From the NCBI GenBank assembly GCA_945905835.1, contig CAMDQJ010000022.1, positions 1 through 41,399 of the forward strand: DNA of 41,399 nucleotides, written 5' to 3'. Position numbers and translations under genes: made by a program. Shown here one piece after another: positions 34,078 through 41,399 of the stretch. The stretch's first letter is position 1, and each line of letters opens with the position of its first letter. The DNA is from Asaia bogorensis. GTDB taxonomy: Bacteria > Pseudomonadota > Alphaproteobacteria > Reyranellales > Reyranellaceae. The notes beneath the pieces were generated by a model. That model saw only the letters and a program-made list of their open reading frames with translations, ran no database searches and was not told the origin of the DNA.

Positions 34078-35091
34078 TCAATTGGTGGCCAGGAAGCCTG
34101 CTTCCTTCATCAGGTCGCGATGGCGCTTTTCCTCGTTCTCGACCCACTTCGCGTAGTCGGCGCCCGTCATGGACGACTGGTTGAAGGCGCCGTCCTTCAT
34201 GAGCTGTGCCCATTCCGGCGTGGCGCGGACCTTCTTGAACAGGTCAACGTAGAAGTCGACCGCGTCCTTGGGGACGCCCGCCGGCATGAAGACGCCGCGC
34301 AGCATCAGGTATTCGATATCGAGGCCCTGCGACTTGCAGGTCGGGATGTCGGCCCATGACATGTCGCCGGCGACCTTGTCGGTGTAGGGCAAGGTCTTGC
34401 TATCGAACACGCAGAGCGGGCGCAGCTTGCCGGCACGCCACTGCGCGACCGCTTCGATCGGGTTGTTGACGGTCGAATCGATGTGTTTGCCCACGAGCTG
34501 GACCGCGACCTCGCCGCCGCCCTTGTAGGGGACATACGTCATCTTCTTGCCGATCGCCTTTTCCAGCGCGACGGTGATGATCTGGTCTTCCTGCTTCGAG
34601 CCGGTCCCGCCCATCTTGAACTGGCCGTTCGGCGCCGCCTTGATCGCCGCCACGTATTCCTGAACCGTCTTGTAGGGCGAGTCGGCATTGACCCAGAGCA
34701 CGAACTCGTCGAGTGCCAGCATCGATACAGGCGTCATGTCCTTCCACGAGAAGGGGATGCCTGTGGCAAGCGGCGTGGTGAACAGGTTCGACAGCGTGAT
34801 GACCAGCTTGTTGGGATTTCCCTTCGCGCCCTTGATGTCGAGGAAGCCTTCGCCGCCGGCGCCCCCCGCCTTGTTGACGACCACCATGGTCTGCTTCATC
34901 AGATTGTGCTTGGCGATGATGCCCTGGATCATCCGCGCCATCTGGTCGGCGCCGCCGCCGGTGCCGGCCGGCACGATGAACTCGACGTTGCGTGTCGGCT
35001 CCCATGCAGCCGCCGGAGCAACGCCAAGGCTCGCCACAATCGTGGCGGAGGCCGCGAGGGTGAACGCACGAAATCGACGTGACTCGATCAT
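34078..35091 (-). CDS. tctC: Tripartite tricarboxylate transporter receptor TctC (Bug family)
   Basis: This 337-residue periplasmic receptor has a signal peptide (MIESRRFRAFTLAASATIVA...AAAW) and then RNVEFIVPAGTGGGADQMARMIQGI, in which the G-T-G-G-G-A-D loop binds the ligand carboxylate. The QTMVVVNKAGGAGGEGFLDI and YVPYKGGGEVAVQLVGKHID blocks are also typical. The start at 35091 is preceded by GGGAGGAG about nine bases upstream. It is the first gene of the tctCBA unit, divergent from the LysR gene. It is distinct from the orphan receptor at 8719-9687. Confidence 0.92.
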   Translation of the reverse strand: MIESRRFRAFTLAASATIVASLGVAPAAAWEPTRNVEFIVPAGTGGGADQMARMIQGIIAKHNLMKQTMVVVNKAGGAGGEGFLDIKGAKGNPNKLVITLSNLFTTPLATGIPFSWKDMTPVSMLALDEFVLWVNADSPYKTVQEYVAAIKAAPNGQFKMGGTGSKQEDQIITVALEKAIGKKMTYVPYKGGGEVAVQLVGKHIDSTVNNPIEAVAQWRAGKLRPLCVFDSKTLPYTDKVAGDMSWADIPTCKSQGLDIEYLMLRGVFMPAGVPKDAVDFYVDLFKKVRATPEWAQLMKDGAFNQSSMTGADYAKWVENEEKRHRDLMKEAGFLATN

Positions 35092-35129
35092 GGTCAGGGC
35101 TCCTCCCGAGGTTCTTTTCTTGGTAGTTC

Positions 35130-35146
35130 TTGCAATAATCCTACAA
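35130..35146. promoter_or_regulatory. Candidate LysR-type site in the tctC-lysR gap
   Basis: TTG-N11-CAA occurs in the divergent gap (TTGCAATAATCCTACAA), a T-N11-A arrangement with arms matching at four of five positions. It is placed where a LysR-type protein could bind to control both its own gene and tctCBA. It is a single weak motif, and it overlaps the alternative upstream ATG of the regulator. Confidence 0.3.
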
Positions 35147-35196
35147 TGGATTTTTCGACCGGTCGAGCGCCGGTACCCGGATCGCGTGTGGGCGAC

Positions 35197-36090
35197 ATGA
35201 TCGACAAACTCGAATTCCTTCTTGCCCTGGCGCGGGAAAAGAACTTCGGCAAGGCCGCCGGGCAGTGCGGCGTGACCCAGCCGACCTTCTCCGCCGGCAT
35301 CAAGCAGCTCGAGGCGACGCTGGGCGTACTGCTCGTTCACCGCAGCTCGCGGTTTATCGGCTTCACCGCCGAGGGCGAACGCGTCCTCGACTGGGCGCGC
35401 GGCATCGTGGCCGACAGCCGCGCGATGCGGCAGGAACTGCGGGGTCTCAAGCATGGCCTGGTCGGCCGGCTGAAGGTCGCCGCGATCCCGACGGCCCTGC
35501 CCATGGTGTCGGCGCTCACCACGCCCTTCCGCGCCCGGCATCCCAACGTCACCTTCACCGTCCTGTCGCGGACCTCGGTCGAGATTCTGTCGATGCTGGA
35601 AAATCTCGAGATCGATGCCGGCCTCACCTACATCGACAACGAGCCGCTCGGCCGTGTGCGCGCCGTGCCGCTCTATTTCGAGCATTATCGCCTGCTCACG
35701 TCGGAGACGAGCCCACTGGGCGATCGCTATAGCGTCACCTGGGCCGAGGTTGCCGGGATCCCGCTCTGCCTGCTGACGCCGGACATGCAGAACAGACGCA
35801 TCATCGATCAGCTGCTGCGCGCCGCAGGCGCCGGCGTGCCCGATCCCACACTCGAATCGAACTCGATGATCGTGCTGTTCTCGCACGTGCGGACAGGCCG
35901 TTGGGCAAGCGTTATGCCGGAGAAGCTCGCCGACACCCTGGGCCTGACGGAGCACCTGCGCTCCATCCCGATCATCGAGCCGGAGGCGGTTCATGGCATC
36001 GGGCTGGTGGTCTCGGATCGCGAACCCATGCCACCGTTGGCCGCCGCCCTGGTCGCCGAGGCAAAACTGCTGGCCGAGACGCTGTGCTAA
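35197..36090 (+). CDS. LysR-family regulator, probable controller of formate dehydrogenase genes
   Basis: This 297-residue regulator has the N-terminal helix-turn-helix MIDKLEFLLALAREKNFGKAAGQCGVTQPTFSAGIKQLE and an effector domain with IPTALPMVSALTTPFRARHPNVTFTVLSRTS. It closely resembles the LysR proteins found next to fds operons. The start ATG at 35197 matches the family N-terminus; an in-frame ATG at 35146 would add 17 residues that look unrelated. It precedes fdsG by 155 bases on the same strand and is divergent from tctC, so it may control either side or both. Confidence 0.9.
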   Translation: MIDKLEFLLALAREKNFGKAAGQCGVTQPTFSAGIKQLEATLGVLLVHRSSRFIGFTAEGERVLDWARGIVADSRAMRQELRGLKHGLVGRLKVAAIPTALPMVSALTTPFRARHPNVTFTVLSRTSVEILSMLENLEIDAGLTYIDNEPLGRVRAVPLYFEHYRLLTSETSPLGDRYSVTWAEVAGIPLCLLTPDMQNRRIIDQLLRAAGAGVPDPTLESNSMIVLFSHVRTGRWASVMPEKLADTLGLTEHLRSIPIIEPEAVHGIGLVVSDREPMPPLAAALVAEAKLLAETLC

Positions 36091-36156
36091 AAAGGTATTT
36101 GTTATCAATGTATTAGAGAGTATATCGGCTCAAATCCGACCAAATACTCCTCAACG

Positions 36157-36171
36157 ATAGATTTCTTCTAT
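36157..36171. promoter_or_regulatory. Candidate LysR-type operator ATAGA-N5-TCTAT
   Basis: The AT-rich 155-base gap before fdsG contains a perfect 15-base inverted repeat with a five-base spacer, which satisfies the T-N11-A rule for LysR binding. It lies 21 bases upstream of the -35-like hexamer at 36192-36197, a usual position for an activator site. The gap is strikingly AT-rich compared with its neighbours. Confidence 0.45.
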
Positions 36172-36191
36172 TGCAACACCCAACAGCTTTA

Positions 36192-36220
36192 TTGATTGAG
36201 GCCGGCGGCACGCAGATTAT
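36192..36220 (+). promoter_or_regulatory. Possible sigma-70-like promoter of fdsGBAD
   Basis: TTGATT (36192-36197) and GATTAT (36215-36220) are separated by 17 bases, upstream of the ribosome site GGGAG at 36234-36238. The match is moderate, and an alternative sigma factor cannot be excluded. Confidence 0.35.
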
Positions 36221-36245
36221 CCCATAAATAATAGGGAGACTGAGC

Positions 36246-36719
36246 TTGCCCAAGGCAGCCGTGTGGGACGAAGCCGAGGCCACTGACATCATCCGCCGCC
36301 ACGACGGGCGGCAAGGCGCGATGCTGCCCATCCTGCATGATCTTCAGGCCGCCTTCGGCTGTATCCCGCCGGCAGCCGTGCGGCTTGTCGCCGACGCGCT
36401 CAACCTCACCCGCGCCGAGGTTCATGGCGTGGTCAGCTTCTATCACGACTTTCGCGAGCAACCGGCGGGACGTCACGTGCTGAAGATCTGCCGTGCCGAA
36501 GCCTGCCAGTCGATGAATGGCGAGGCCGTGGCGCGCCAGGCGCTCGATCGCTTTGGCCTCCAATGGGGCGACACTACGCCGGACGGCCACCTGACCGTCG
36601 AGGCGACCTACTGTCTGGGGCTTTGCTCCTGTGCACCATCGGCGATGCTCGATGGCGAGCCGATCGGCCGTGTCGATTCCGCCACCCTCGACGAGATCGC
36701 ACGCGAGGTCGGACGATGA
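36246..36719 (+). CDS. fdsG: NAD-dependent formate dehydrogenase gamma subunit
   Basis: This 157-residue NuoE-like subunit carries a [2Fe-2S] thioredoxin-fold domain. The helical lead LPILHDLQAAFGCIPPAAVRLVADALNLTRAEVHGVVSFYHDFRE is typical. The four cysteine ligands are C-x4-C in CRAEACQS and C-x3-C in CLGLCSCAPS. The start is TTG at 36246, with GGGAG eight bases upstream. Its end overlaps fdsB by four bases. It transfers electrons between FdsA and FdsB in the cytoplasm. Confidence 0.92.
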   Translation: MPKAAVWDEAEATDIIRRHDGRQGAMLPILHDLQAAFGCIPPAAVRLVADALNLTRAEVHGVVSFYHDFREQPAGRHVLKICRAEACQSMNGEAVARQALDRFGLQWGDTTPDGHLTVEATYCLGLCSCAPSAMLDGEPIGRVDSATLDEIAREVGR

Positions 36720-38254
36720 CCAGGATCTTCGTTCCCCGCGATGCCGCCGCGCGCGCGGTCGGCGCCGATCGCGTGGCGACCGCCATCCTCCAGGAGACCA
36801 GTCGCCTCGGCCTCGCCGTCGACGTGGTCCGAACCGGCTCGCGTGGCCTTTTCTGGCTCGAGCCGATGATCGAGATCGAGACGCCGGGCGGACGCATCGC
36901 CTTTGGGCCGGTGACGGTCAAGGACGTTCCCGGTCTCTTCGCCGGTGGCCTGCCGCCGAGTGCCGCCCATCCGCTCTGCGTCGGCCGGCCCGAGGACATT
37001 CCTTTCCTGAAGCGGCAGACGCGGATCACGTTCGTGCGCTGCGGCATCGTCGATCCGCTGTCGCTTGCCGACTACCGTGCGCATGGCGGCTATCGTGGTT
37101 TCGAGCGCGCAAGGAGCCTGGGTGCGGCAGGAACCGTCGACGAGGTCGTGAAGTCGGGCCTGCGCGGTCGCGGCGGTGCCGGCTTCCCGACCGGTATCAA
37201 GTGGAAGACGGTCGCCGACACTTCGGCAGATTGCAAATACATCGTCTGCAACGCCGACGAAGGCGACTCGGGCACTTACGCCGACCGCATGATCATGGAA
37301 GGCGATCCCTTCCTGCTGATCGAGGGCATGACGATCGCGGGCTTCGCCGTTGGCGCGACCAAGGGCTACATCTACATCCGCTCGGAATACCCCGATGCCA
37401 TCCGCGTCATGGAACGCGCCATCGTGCTGGCCGAAGCAGAGGGGCTGCTGGGTGCAGCGGCAAAATTCGACATCGAGGTTCGCGTCGGCGCCGGCGCCTA
37501 TGTCTGCGGCGAGGAAACCTCGCTGCTCGAAAGCCTGGAAGGCAAACGCGGCCAGGTGCGTGCCAAGCCGCCGCTACCGGCGCACAAGGGCCTGTTCGGC
37601 AAGCCCACGGTCATCAACAACCTGATTTCGCTCGCCACCGTGTCGGCGATCCTGGCCGACGGCGCCAAGCACTATGCCGATCTCGGCATGGGTCGCTCGC
37701 GCGGCACGATGCCGATCCAGCTCGCCGGCAACGCCAGGCACGGCGGGCTGTTCGAGGCGGCCTTCGGTCTCACCCTGGGCGAGATCGTCGACGACATCGG
37801 CGGCGGCACGGCCAGCGGCCGACCGGTCCGCGCCGTCCAGGTGGGCGGGCCTCTGGGCGCCTACTTCCCGCGCGCCCTGTTCGACACGCCGTTCGACTAC
37901 GAGGCTTTCACCGCGCGCGACGGGCTGATCGGCCATGGCGGCGTCGTGGTGTTCGACGACAGCGTCGACATGGCGTGGCAAGCGCGCTTCGCGCTGGAAT
38001 TCTGCGCCATCGAATCCTGCGGCAAGTGCACGCCCTGCCGCATCGGCTCGGTCCGCGGCACCGAGACGATGGACAAGATCATCGCCGGCGATCGCGCCGA
38101 GGCCAACCTCGCGCTGATCACCGACCTTTGCCAGACGCTGAAATTCGGCTCGCTCTGCGCGCTTGGCGGTTTCACGCCCTATCCGGTGATGAGCGCGATC
38201 AAGCATTTCCCCGAGGACTTCAACCGTCCGCGCCTCGTGGCCGCGGCGGAATAG
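36716..38254 (+). CDS. fdsB: NAD-dependent formate dehydrogenase beta subunit
   Basis: This 512-residue NuoF-like subunit is the NAD+-reducing part of soluble formate dehydrogenase. An N-terminal 120-residue thioredoxin-like region is followed by the NADH-binding GRGGAGFPTGIKW near residue 150. FMN-binding NADEGDSGTYADRMIMEGDPF and GAGAYVCGEETSLLES follow. The [4Fe-4S] ligands are in ESCGKCTPCRIG (about 437-447), with the fourth cysteine in SLCALGG near residue 480. The start overlaps the fdsG stop (ATGA). Together with FdsG and FdsA it oxidises formate to CO2 with NADH formation. Confidence 0.94.
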   Translation: MTRIFVPRDAAARAVGADRVATAILQETSRLGLAVDVVRTGSRGLFWLEPMIEIETPGGRIAFGPVTVKDVPGLFAGGLPPSAAHPLCVGRPEDIPFLKRQTRITFVRCGIVDPLSLADYRAHGGYRGFERARSLGAAGTVDEVVKSGLRGRGGAGFPTGIKWKTVADTSADCKYIVCNADEGDSGTYADRMIMEGDPFLLIEGMTIAGFAVGATKGYIYIRSEYPDAIRVMERAIVLAEAEGLLGAAAKFDIEVRVGAGAYVCGEETSLLESLEGKRGQVRAKPPLPAHKGLFGKPTVINNLISLATVSAILADGAKHYADLGMGRSRGTMPIQLAGNARHGGLFEAAFGLTLGEIVDDIGGGTASGRPVRAVQVGGPLGAYFPRALFDTPFDYEAFTARDGLIGHGGVVVFDDSVDMAWQARFALEFCAIESCGKCTPCRIGSVRGTETMDKIIAGDRAEANLALITDLCQTLKFGSLCALGGFTPYPVMSAIKHFPEDFNRPRLVAAAE

Positions 38255-38267
38255 GCAGGAGCACGTC

Positions 38268-41111
38268 ATGTCTCTCATTCACGAGATCGACTACGGCACG
38301 CCGCCCAGCAAGTCTGGCGACACGGTCAGTCTGACCATCGACGGCAATACCGTCACGGTCGCGGCCGGCACCTCGATCATGCGGGCGGCGATGGATGCCG
38401 GCATCCAGGTCCCCAAGCTCTGCGCCACCGACTCGGTCGACGCCTTCGGCTCCTGCCGGCTCTGCCTGGTCGAGATCGCCGGCCGTCCCGGCACGCCCGC
38501 CTCCTGCACGACGCCGGTCGCGCCCGGCATGGTCGTCTCGACGCAGACCGAGCGGCTGAAGCAGGTCCGCAAGGGCGTGATGGAGCTCTACATCTCCGAC
38601 CATCCGCTCGATTGCCTGACCTGCGCCGCCAACGGCGATTGCGAATTGCAGGACATGGCCGGCGCCGTCGGCCTGCGCGACGTGCGCTACGGTTACCAGG
38701 GAGAGAACCATCTCAAGCTGGAGAAGGACGAGTCCAACCCGTACTTTACCTTCGACGCCTCCAAGTGCATCGTCTGCTCGCGCTGCGTGCGCGCCTGCGA
38801 GGAAGTGCAGGGCACCTTCGCGCTCACCATCCAGGGCCGCGGTTTCGATTCCAAGGTTTCGGCCGGTGCGTTCGGCGACGACTTTCTCAGCTCCGAGTGT
38901 GTGTCCTGCGGCGCCTGCGTGCAGGCCTGCCCGACCGCCACCCTTTCGGAAAAGAGCCTGATCGAGATCGGTCAGCCCGAGCACTCGGTCGTCACGACCT
39001 GCGCCTATTGCGGCGTCGGCTGCAGCTTCAAGGCCGAGATGCGCGGCGAGGAACTCGTCCGCATGGTCCCCTACAAGGACGGCAAGGCCAACCACGGGCA
39101 TTCCTGCGTCAAGGGCCGCTTCGCCTGGGGCTACGCCAATCACAAGGAACGGATTCTCAAGCCGATGATCCGCGAGACCATCGACCAGCCGTGGCGCGAA
39201 GTGAGCTGGGAGGTCGCGATCGACCGCGTCGCTTCCGAGTTCAAGCGTCTGCAGGCCAAGCACGGCCGGCTGGCGATCGGCGGCATCACCTCCTCGCGCT
39301 GCACCAACGAGGAGACCTATCTCGTGCAGAAGCTGGTGCGCGGCGGCTTCGGCAACAACAACGTCGATACCTGCGCGCGCGTCTGCCATTCGCCGACCGG
39401 CTATGGCCTCAAGTCGACCTTCGGCACCTCGGCCGGCACTCAGGATTTCGACTCGGTCGACGAGAGCGACGTTATCCTGGTGATCGGCGCCAACCCGACC
39501 GATGCCCATCCAGTCTTCGCCTCGCGCATGAAGAAGCGCCTGCGCGCCGGCGCCAAGCTGATCGTCATCGACCCGCGCCGCACCGATCTCGTACGCATGC
39601 CGCATATCGAGGCGCAGTATCACCTGCCGCTGCGGCCGGGCACCAACGCCGCGATCCTCAATGCGCTGGCCCACACCATCGTCACCGAGGGCCTGGTCGA
39701 CGAGGCCTTCGTGCGCGAATTCTGCGACCTCTCCGCCTTCGAGCATTGGGCGTCCTTCGTGTCGGAGCCGCAGAACAGCCCCGAGGTCGTCGGCATGCTG
39801 GCCGGCGTCCCGGCCGACGCGATCCGCGGCGCCGCCCGGCTCTTTGCCACCGGCGGCAACGGCGCGATCTATTACGGCCTCGGTGTCACCGAGCACAGCC
39901 AGGGCACCACGGCCGTCATGGCGCTCGCCAACCTTGCCATGGCTACCGGCAATCTCGGCCGGCGCGGCGTCGGCGTGAACCCGCTGCGCGGCCAGAACAA
40001 CGTCCAGGGCGCTTGCGACATGGGCTCCTTTCCGCACGAGCTCACCGGCTATCGCCACATCTCCGAGGACGCGACGCGCACCATGTTCGAGAAGCTGTGG
40101 GGCCGTACGCTCGATGCCGAACCCGGCCTGCGCATTCCCAACATGTTCGATGCGGCGATCGACGGTACCTTCAAGGGCATCTACGTCCAGGGCGAGGACA
40201 TCCTGCAGTCCGACCCCAACACCAAGCACGTGCAGGCGGCTCTGGCGGCGATGGAATGCGTCGTCGTGCAGGACCTGTTCCTGAACGAGACGGCCAACTA
40301 CGCCCACGTCTTCCTGCCCGGTTCGACCTTCCTCGAGAAGGACGGCACCTTCACCAACGCCGAGCGCCGCATCAACCGCGTGCGCAAGGTCATGACACCC
40401 AAGAACGGCATGGCCGACTGGGAGATCACGCTGGCCATCGCCAAGGCGATGGGCTTCGAGATGCCCTACAACCACCCGTCCGAGATCATGGACGAGATCG
40501 CGGCCCTCACGCCGACCTTCGCCGGCGTGTCCTACGACCTGCTCGACAAGGAAGGCTCGGTCCAGTGGCCGTGCAACGAGAAGGCGCCGTTCGGCACGCC
40601 GATCATGCATATCGGCGGCTTTGTCCGCGGCAAGGGCAACTTCATGATCACCGAATACGTGCCGACCGACGAGAAGGTCGGGCCGCGCTTCCCGCTGCTG
40701 CTGACCACGGGACGAATCCTCAGCCAATACAATGTCGGCGCCCAGACCCGGCGCACCGACAATGTCGTCTGGCACGAGGAGGACGTGCTCGAGATCCATC
40801 CGAACGATGCCGAGGATCGCGGCATCCGCGACGGCGACTGGGTGAAGCTCGACAGCCGCGCCGGCGGTACCGCCTTGCACGCGCGCATCACCGACCGCGT
40901 GGCGCCGGGCGTGGTCTACACGACCTTCCACCACCCCAACACGCAGGCCAATGTCGTGACGACCGAGTTCTCCGACTGGGCGACGAACTGCCCGGAGTAC
41001 AAGGTGACGGCCGTCCAGGTCTCGCCGTCCAACGGCCCCAGCGAATGGCAGAAGGACTATGCCGAGCAGGCCGACCACAGCCGGCGGATCGCCAGGGTCG
41101 CAGCGGAGTAG
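38268..41111 (+). CDS. fdsA: Molybdenum-dependent formate dehydrogenase alpha subunit
   Basis: This 947-residue catalytic subunit holds, in order, a [2Fe-2S] plant-type ferredoxin region (PKLCATDSVDAFGSCRLC), a NuoG-like CLTCAANGDC segment, two [4Fe-4S] ferredoxin clusters (CIVCSRCVRAC and CVSCGACVQAC) and a further cluster at CAYCGVGC before the molybdopterin domains. The active-site cysteine is Cys373 in ARVCHSPTGYGL, so this is the cysteine, not selenocysteine, type. The C-terminal molybdopterin-binding domain includes LLTTGRILSQYNVGAQTRRT. GCAGGAG precedes the ATG. The cytoplasmic, soluble enzyme is expected. Confidence 0.95.
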   Translation: MSLIHEIDYGTPPSKSGDTVSLTIDGNTVTVAAGTSIMRAAMDAGIQVPKLCATDSVDAFGSCRLCLVEIAGRPGTPASCTTPVAPGMVVSTQTERLKQVRKGVMELYISDHPLDCLTCAANGDCELQDMAGAVGLRDVRYGYQGENHLKLEKDESNPYFTFDASKCIVCSRCVRACEEVQGTFALTIQGRGFDSKVSAGAFGDDFLSSECVSCGACVQACPTATLSEKSLIEIGQPEHSVVTTCAYCGVGCSFKAEMRGEELVRMVPYKDGKANHGHSCVKGRFAWGYANHKERILKPMIRETIDQPWREVSWEVAIDRVASEFKRLQAKHGRLAIGGITSSRCTNEETYLVQKLVRGGFGNNNVDTCARVCHSPTGYGLKSTFGTSAGTQDFDSVDESDVILVIGANPTDAHPVFASRMKKRLRAGAKLIVIDPRRTDLVRMPHIEAQYHLPLRPGTNAAILNALAHTIVTEGLVDEAFVREFCDLSAFEHWASFVSEPQNSPEVVGMLAGVPADAIRGAARLFATGGNGAIYYGLGVTEHSQGTTAVMALANLAMATGNLGRRGVGVNPLRGQNNVQGACDMGSFPHELTGYRHISEDATRTMFEKLWGRTLDAEPGLRIPNMFDAAIDGTFKGIYVQGEDILQSDPNTKHVQAALAAMECVVVQDLFLNETANYAHVFLPGSTFLEKDGTFTNAERRINRVRKVMTPKNGMADWEITLAIAKAMGFEMPYNHPSEIMDEIAALTPTFAGVSYDLLDKEGSVQWPCNEKAPFGTPIMHIGGFVRGKGNFMITEYVPTDEKVGPRFPLLLTTGRILSQYNVGAQTRRTDNVVWHEEDVLEIHPNDAEDRGIRDGDWVKLDSRAGGTALHARITDRVAPGVVYTTFHHPNTQANVVTTEFSDWATNCPEYKVTAVQVSPSNGPSEWQKDYAEQADHSRRIARVAAE

Positions 41112-41345
41112 ATGGCCATGATGTCGACCGACGACAAGCTGGTGATGATGGCCAATCAGATTGGCAAGTTCTTCGTGCCGCAGCGCGGCGCCGATCCGGT
41201 CGCCGCCATTGCCGACCATCTGCAGAAGTTCTGGGACCCCCGCATGCGCGCCGCCATCGTCGCGCATGCCGCCGGCGGCGGCGCGGGTCTCGACGGGCCG
41301 GTCAAAGAGGCGGTGGGCCGGTTGAAATTGGCGAAGGACTCATAG
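41112..41345 (+). CDS. fdsD: Formate dehydrogenase delta subunit
   Basis: This 77-residue protein follows fdsA directly, with its ATG touching the stop. It reads DDKLVMMANQIGKFFVPQRGADPVAAIADHLQKFWDPRMRAAI, the FdsD signature (F-F-x-x-Q and H-L-x-x-F-W-D-P-R-M). It is needed for cofactor assembly or stability of the Fds complex in relatives. Further ATGs at 41118 and 41121 are possible starts. The sulfurtransferase/chaperone gene fdsC often found in this operon is not in the window. Confidence 0.9.
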   Translation: MAMMSTDDKLVMMANQIGKFFVPQRGADPVAAIADHLQKFWDPRMRAAIVAHAAGGGAGLDGPVKEAVGRLKLAKDS

Positions 41346-41354
41346 AGCTGGGGG

Positions 41355-41374
41355 CGCGCCACTCCAGTGGCGCG
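41355..41374 (+). terminator. Hairpin after fdsD, possible terminator
   Basis: CGCGCCAC and GTGGCGCG form an eight-base perfect stem around TCCA, nine bases after the fdsD stop. The following bases CATTCCTTGATTG are only mildly T-rich, so termination may be partial, or the hairpin may separate fdsD from a further gene to the right. Confidence 0.45.
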
Positions 41375-41399
41375 TCATTCCTTGATTGTGACAAAGACG

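Noticed and set aside
31990-34359. A 789-codon plus-strand open frame opposite tctA, tctB and part of tctC.
   Set aside because: It runs across three real genes, and its translation is rich in Q, E, D, R and H without any motif, typical of antisense frames in GC-rich DNA.
39366-39420. Selenocysteine at the FdsA active site.
   Set aside because: The codon in the active-site position is TGC for cysteine; there is no in-frame TGA.
38220-41267. A 1015-codon open frame on the minus strand opposite fdsA.
   Set aside because: It is antisense to an unmistakable formate dehydrogenase subunit; its low-complexity G/A/D/R/H-rich translation is what high-GC third positions produce.

Overview
This GC-rich window looks like the chromosome of an alphaproteobacterium, probably from the Rhodospirillales/Hyphomicrobiales side (Reyranella- or Bradyrhizobium-like). 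That placement rests on the mix of gene families (Bug/TctC receptors, many acyl-CoA enzymes, PuuD urate hydroxylase, an FdsGBAD formate dehydrogenase, oxalate enzymes) and on two kinds of intergenic palindrome. It is inference, because no rRNA or complete tRNA is present.

Layout. (1) 1-432: the right end of an IS6-family element, with the transposase 3' end (frameshifted) and its inverted repeat, inserted into an ABC-transporter permease gene of which only the last 40 codons remain. (2) 443-6310: a complete peptide/nickel-type ABC importer with its five genes in three transcription blocks. (3) 6434-16711: a catabolic and lipid assortment: hydroxyacid dehydrogenase, acyl-CoA-dehydrogenase-like flavoenzyme, orphan TTT receptor, lipoprotein hydrolase, CHCC zinc-finger protein, MaoC-like protein, a crotonase with two frameshifts, PhyH dioxygenase, a large polytopic membrane protein, quinone oxidoreductase and an intact crotonase. 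(4) 16708-18738: urate hydroxylase PuuD coupled to a membrane-anchored protein with an RNase-toxin-like C-terminus and an acidic partner protein. (5) 18826-21857: an acyl-CoA synthetase lacking its C-terminal subdomain, a GNAT and an acyl-CoA dehydrogenase. (6) 21933-25201: an accessory scar with lower-GC DUF4238 gene, an OFA-like MFS transporter, an orphan terminase-small-subunit-like gene, the 5' half of a tRNA-Leu(TAA), an IS256-family transposase remnant and a 132-bp element bounded by IS6-like inverted repeats that match the IS end at the left edge.

(7) 25202-41345 is the most coherent part: an oxalate/formate C1 module. TctC-TctB-TctA (a candidate carboxylate importer), a GntR/FCD regulator, oxalyl-CoA decarboxylase, formyl-CoA transferase, a formyl-THF hydrolase-like protein and formate-THF ligase all lie on the minus strand. 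Divergently, a LysR regulator precedes fdsG-fdsB-fdsA-fdsD, an NAD-dependent molybdenum formate dehydrogenase. In the inferred flow, oxalate enters, is exchanged onto CoA from formyl-CoA, and is decarboxylated to formyl-CoA. The released formate is then either oxidised to CO2 with NADH production or captured on tetrahydrofolate. The formyl-CoA transferase carries an unusual lysine/alanine-rich N-terminal extension.

No indisputably new system is visible. The best candidates for follow-up are the polybasic formyl-CoA transferase in this integrated module, the toxin-like pair downstream of puuD, and the layered mobile-element scar around the tRNA-Leu fragment.
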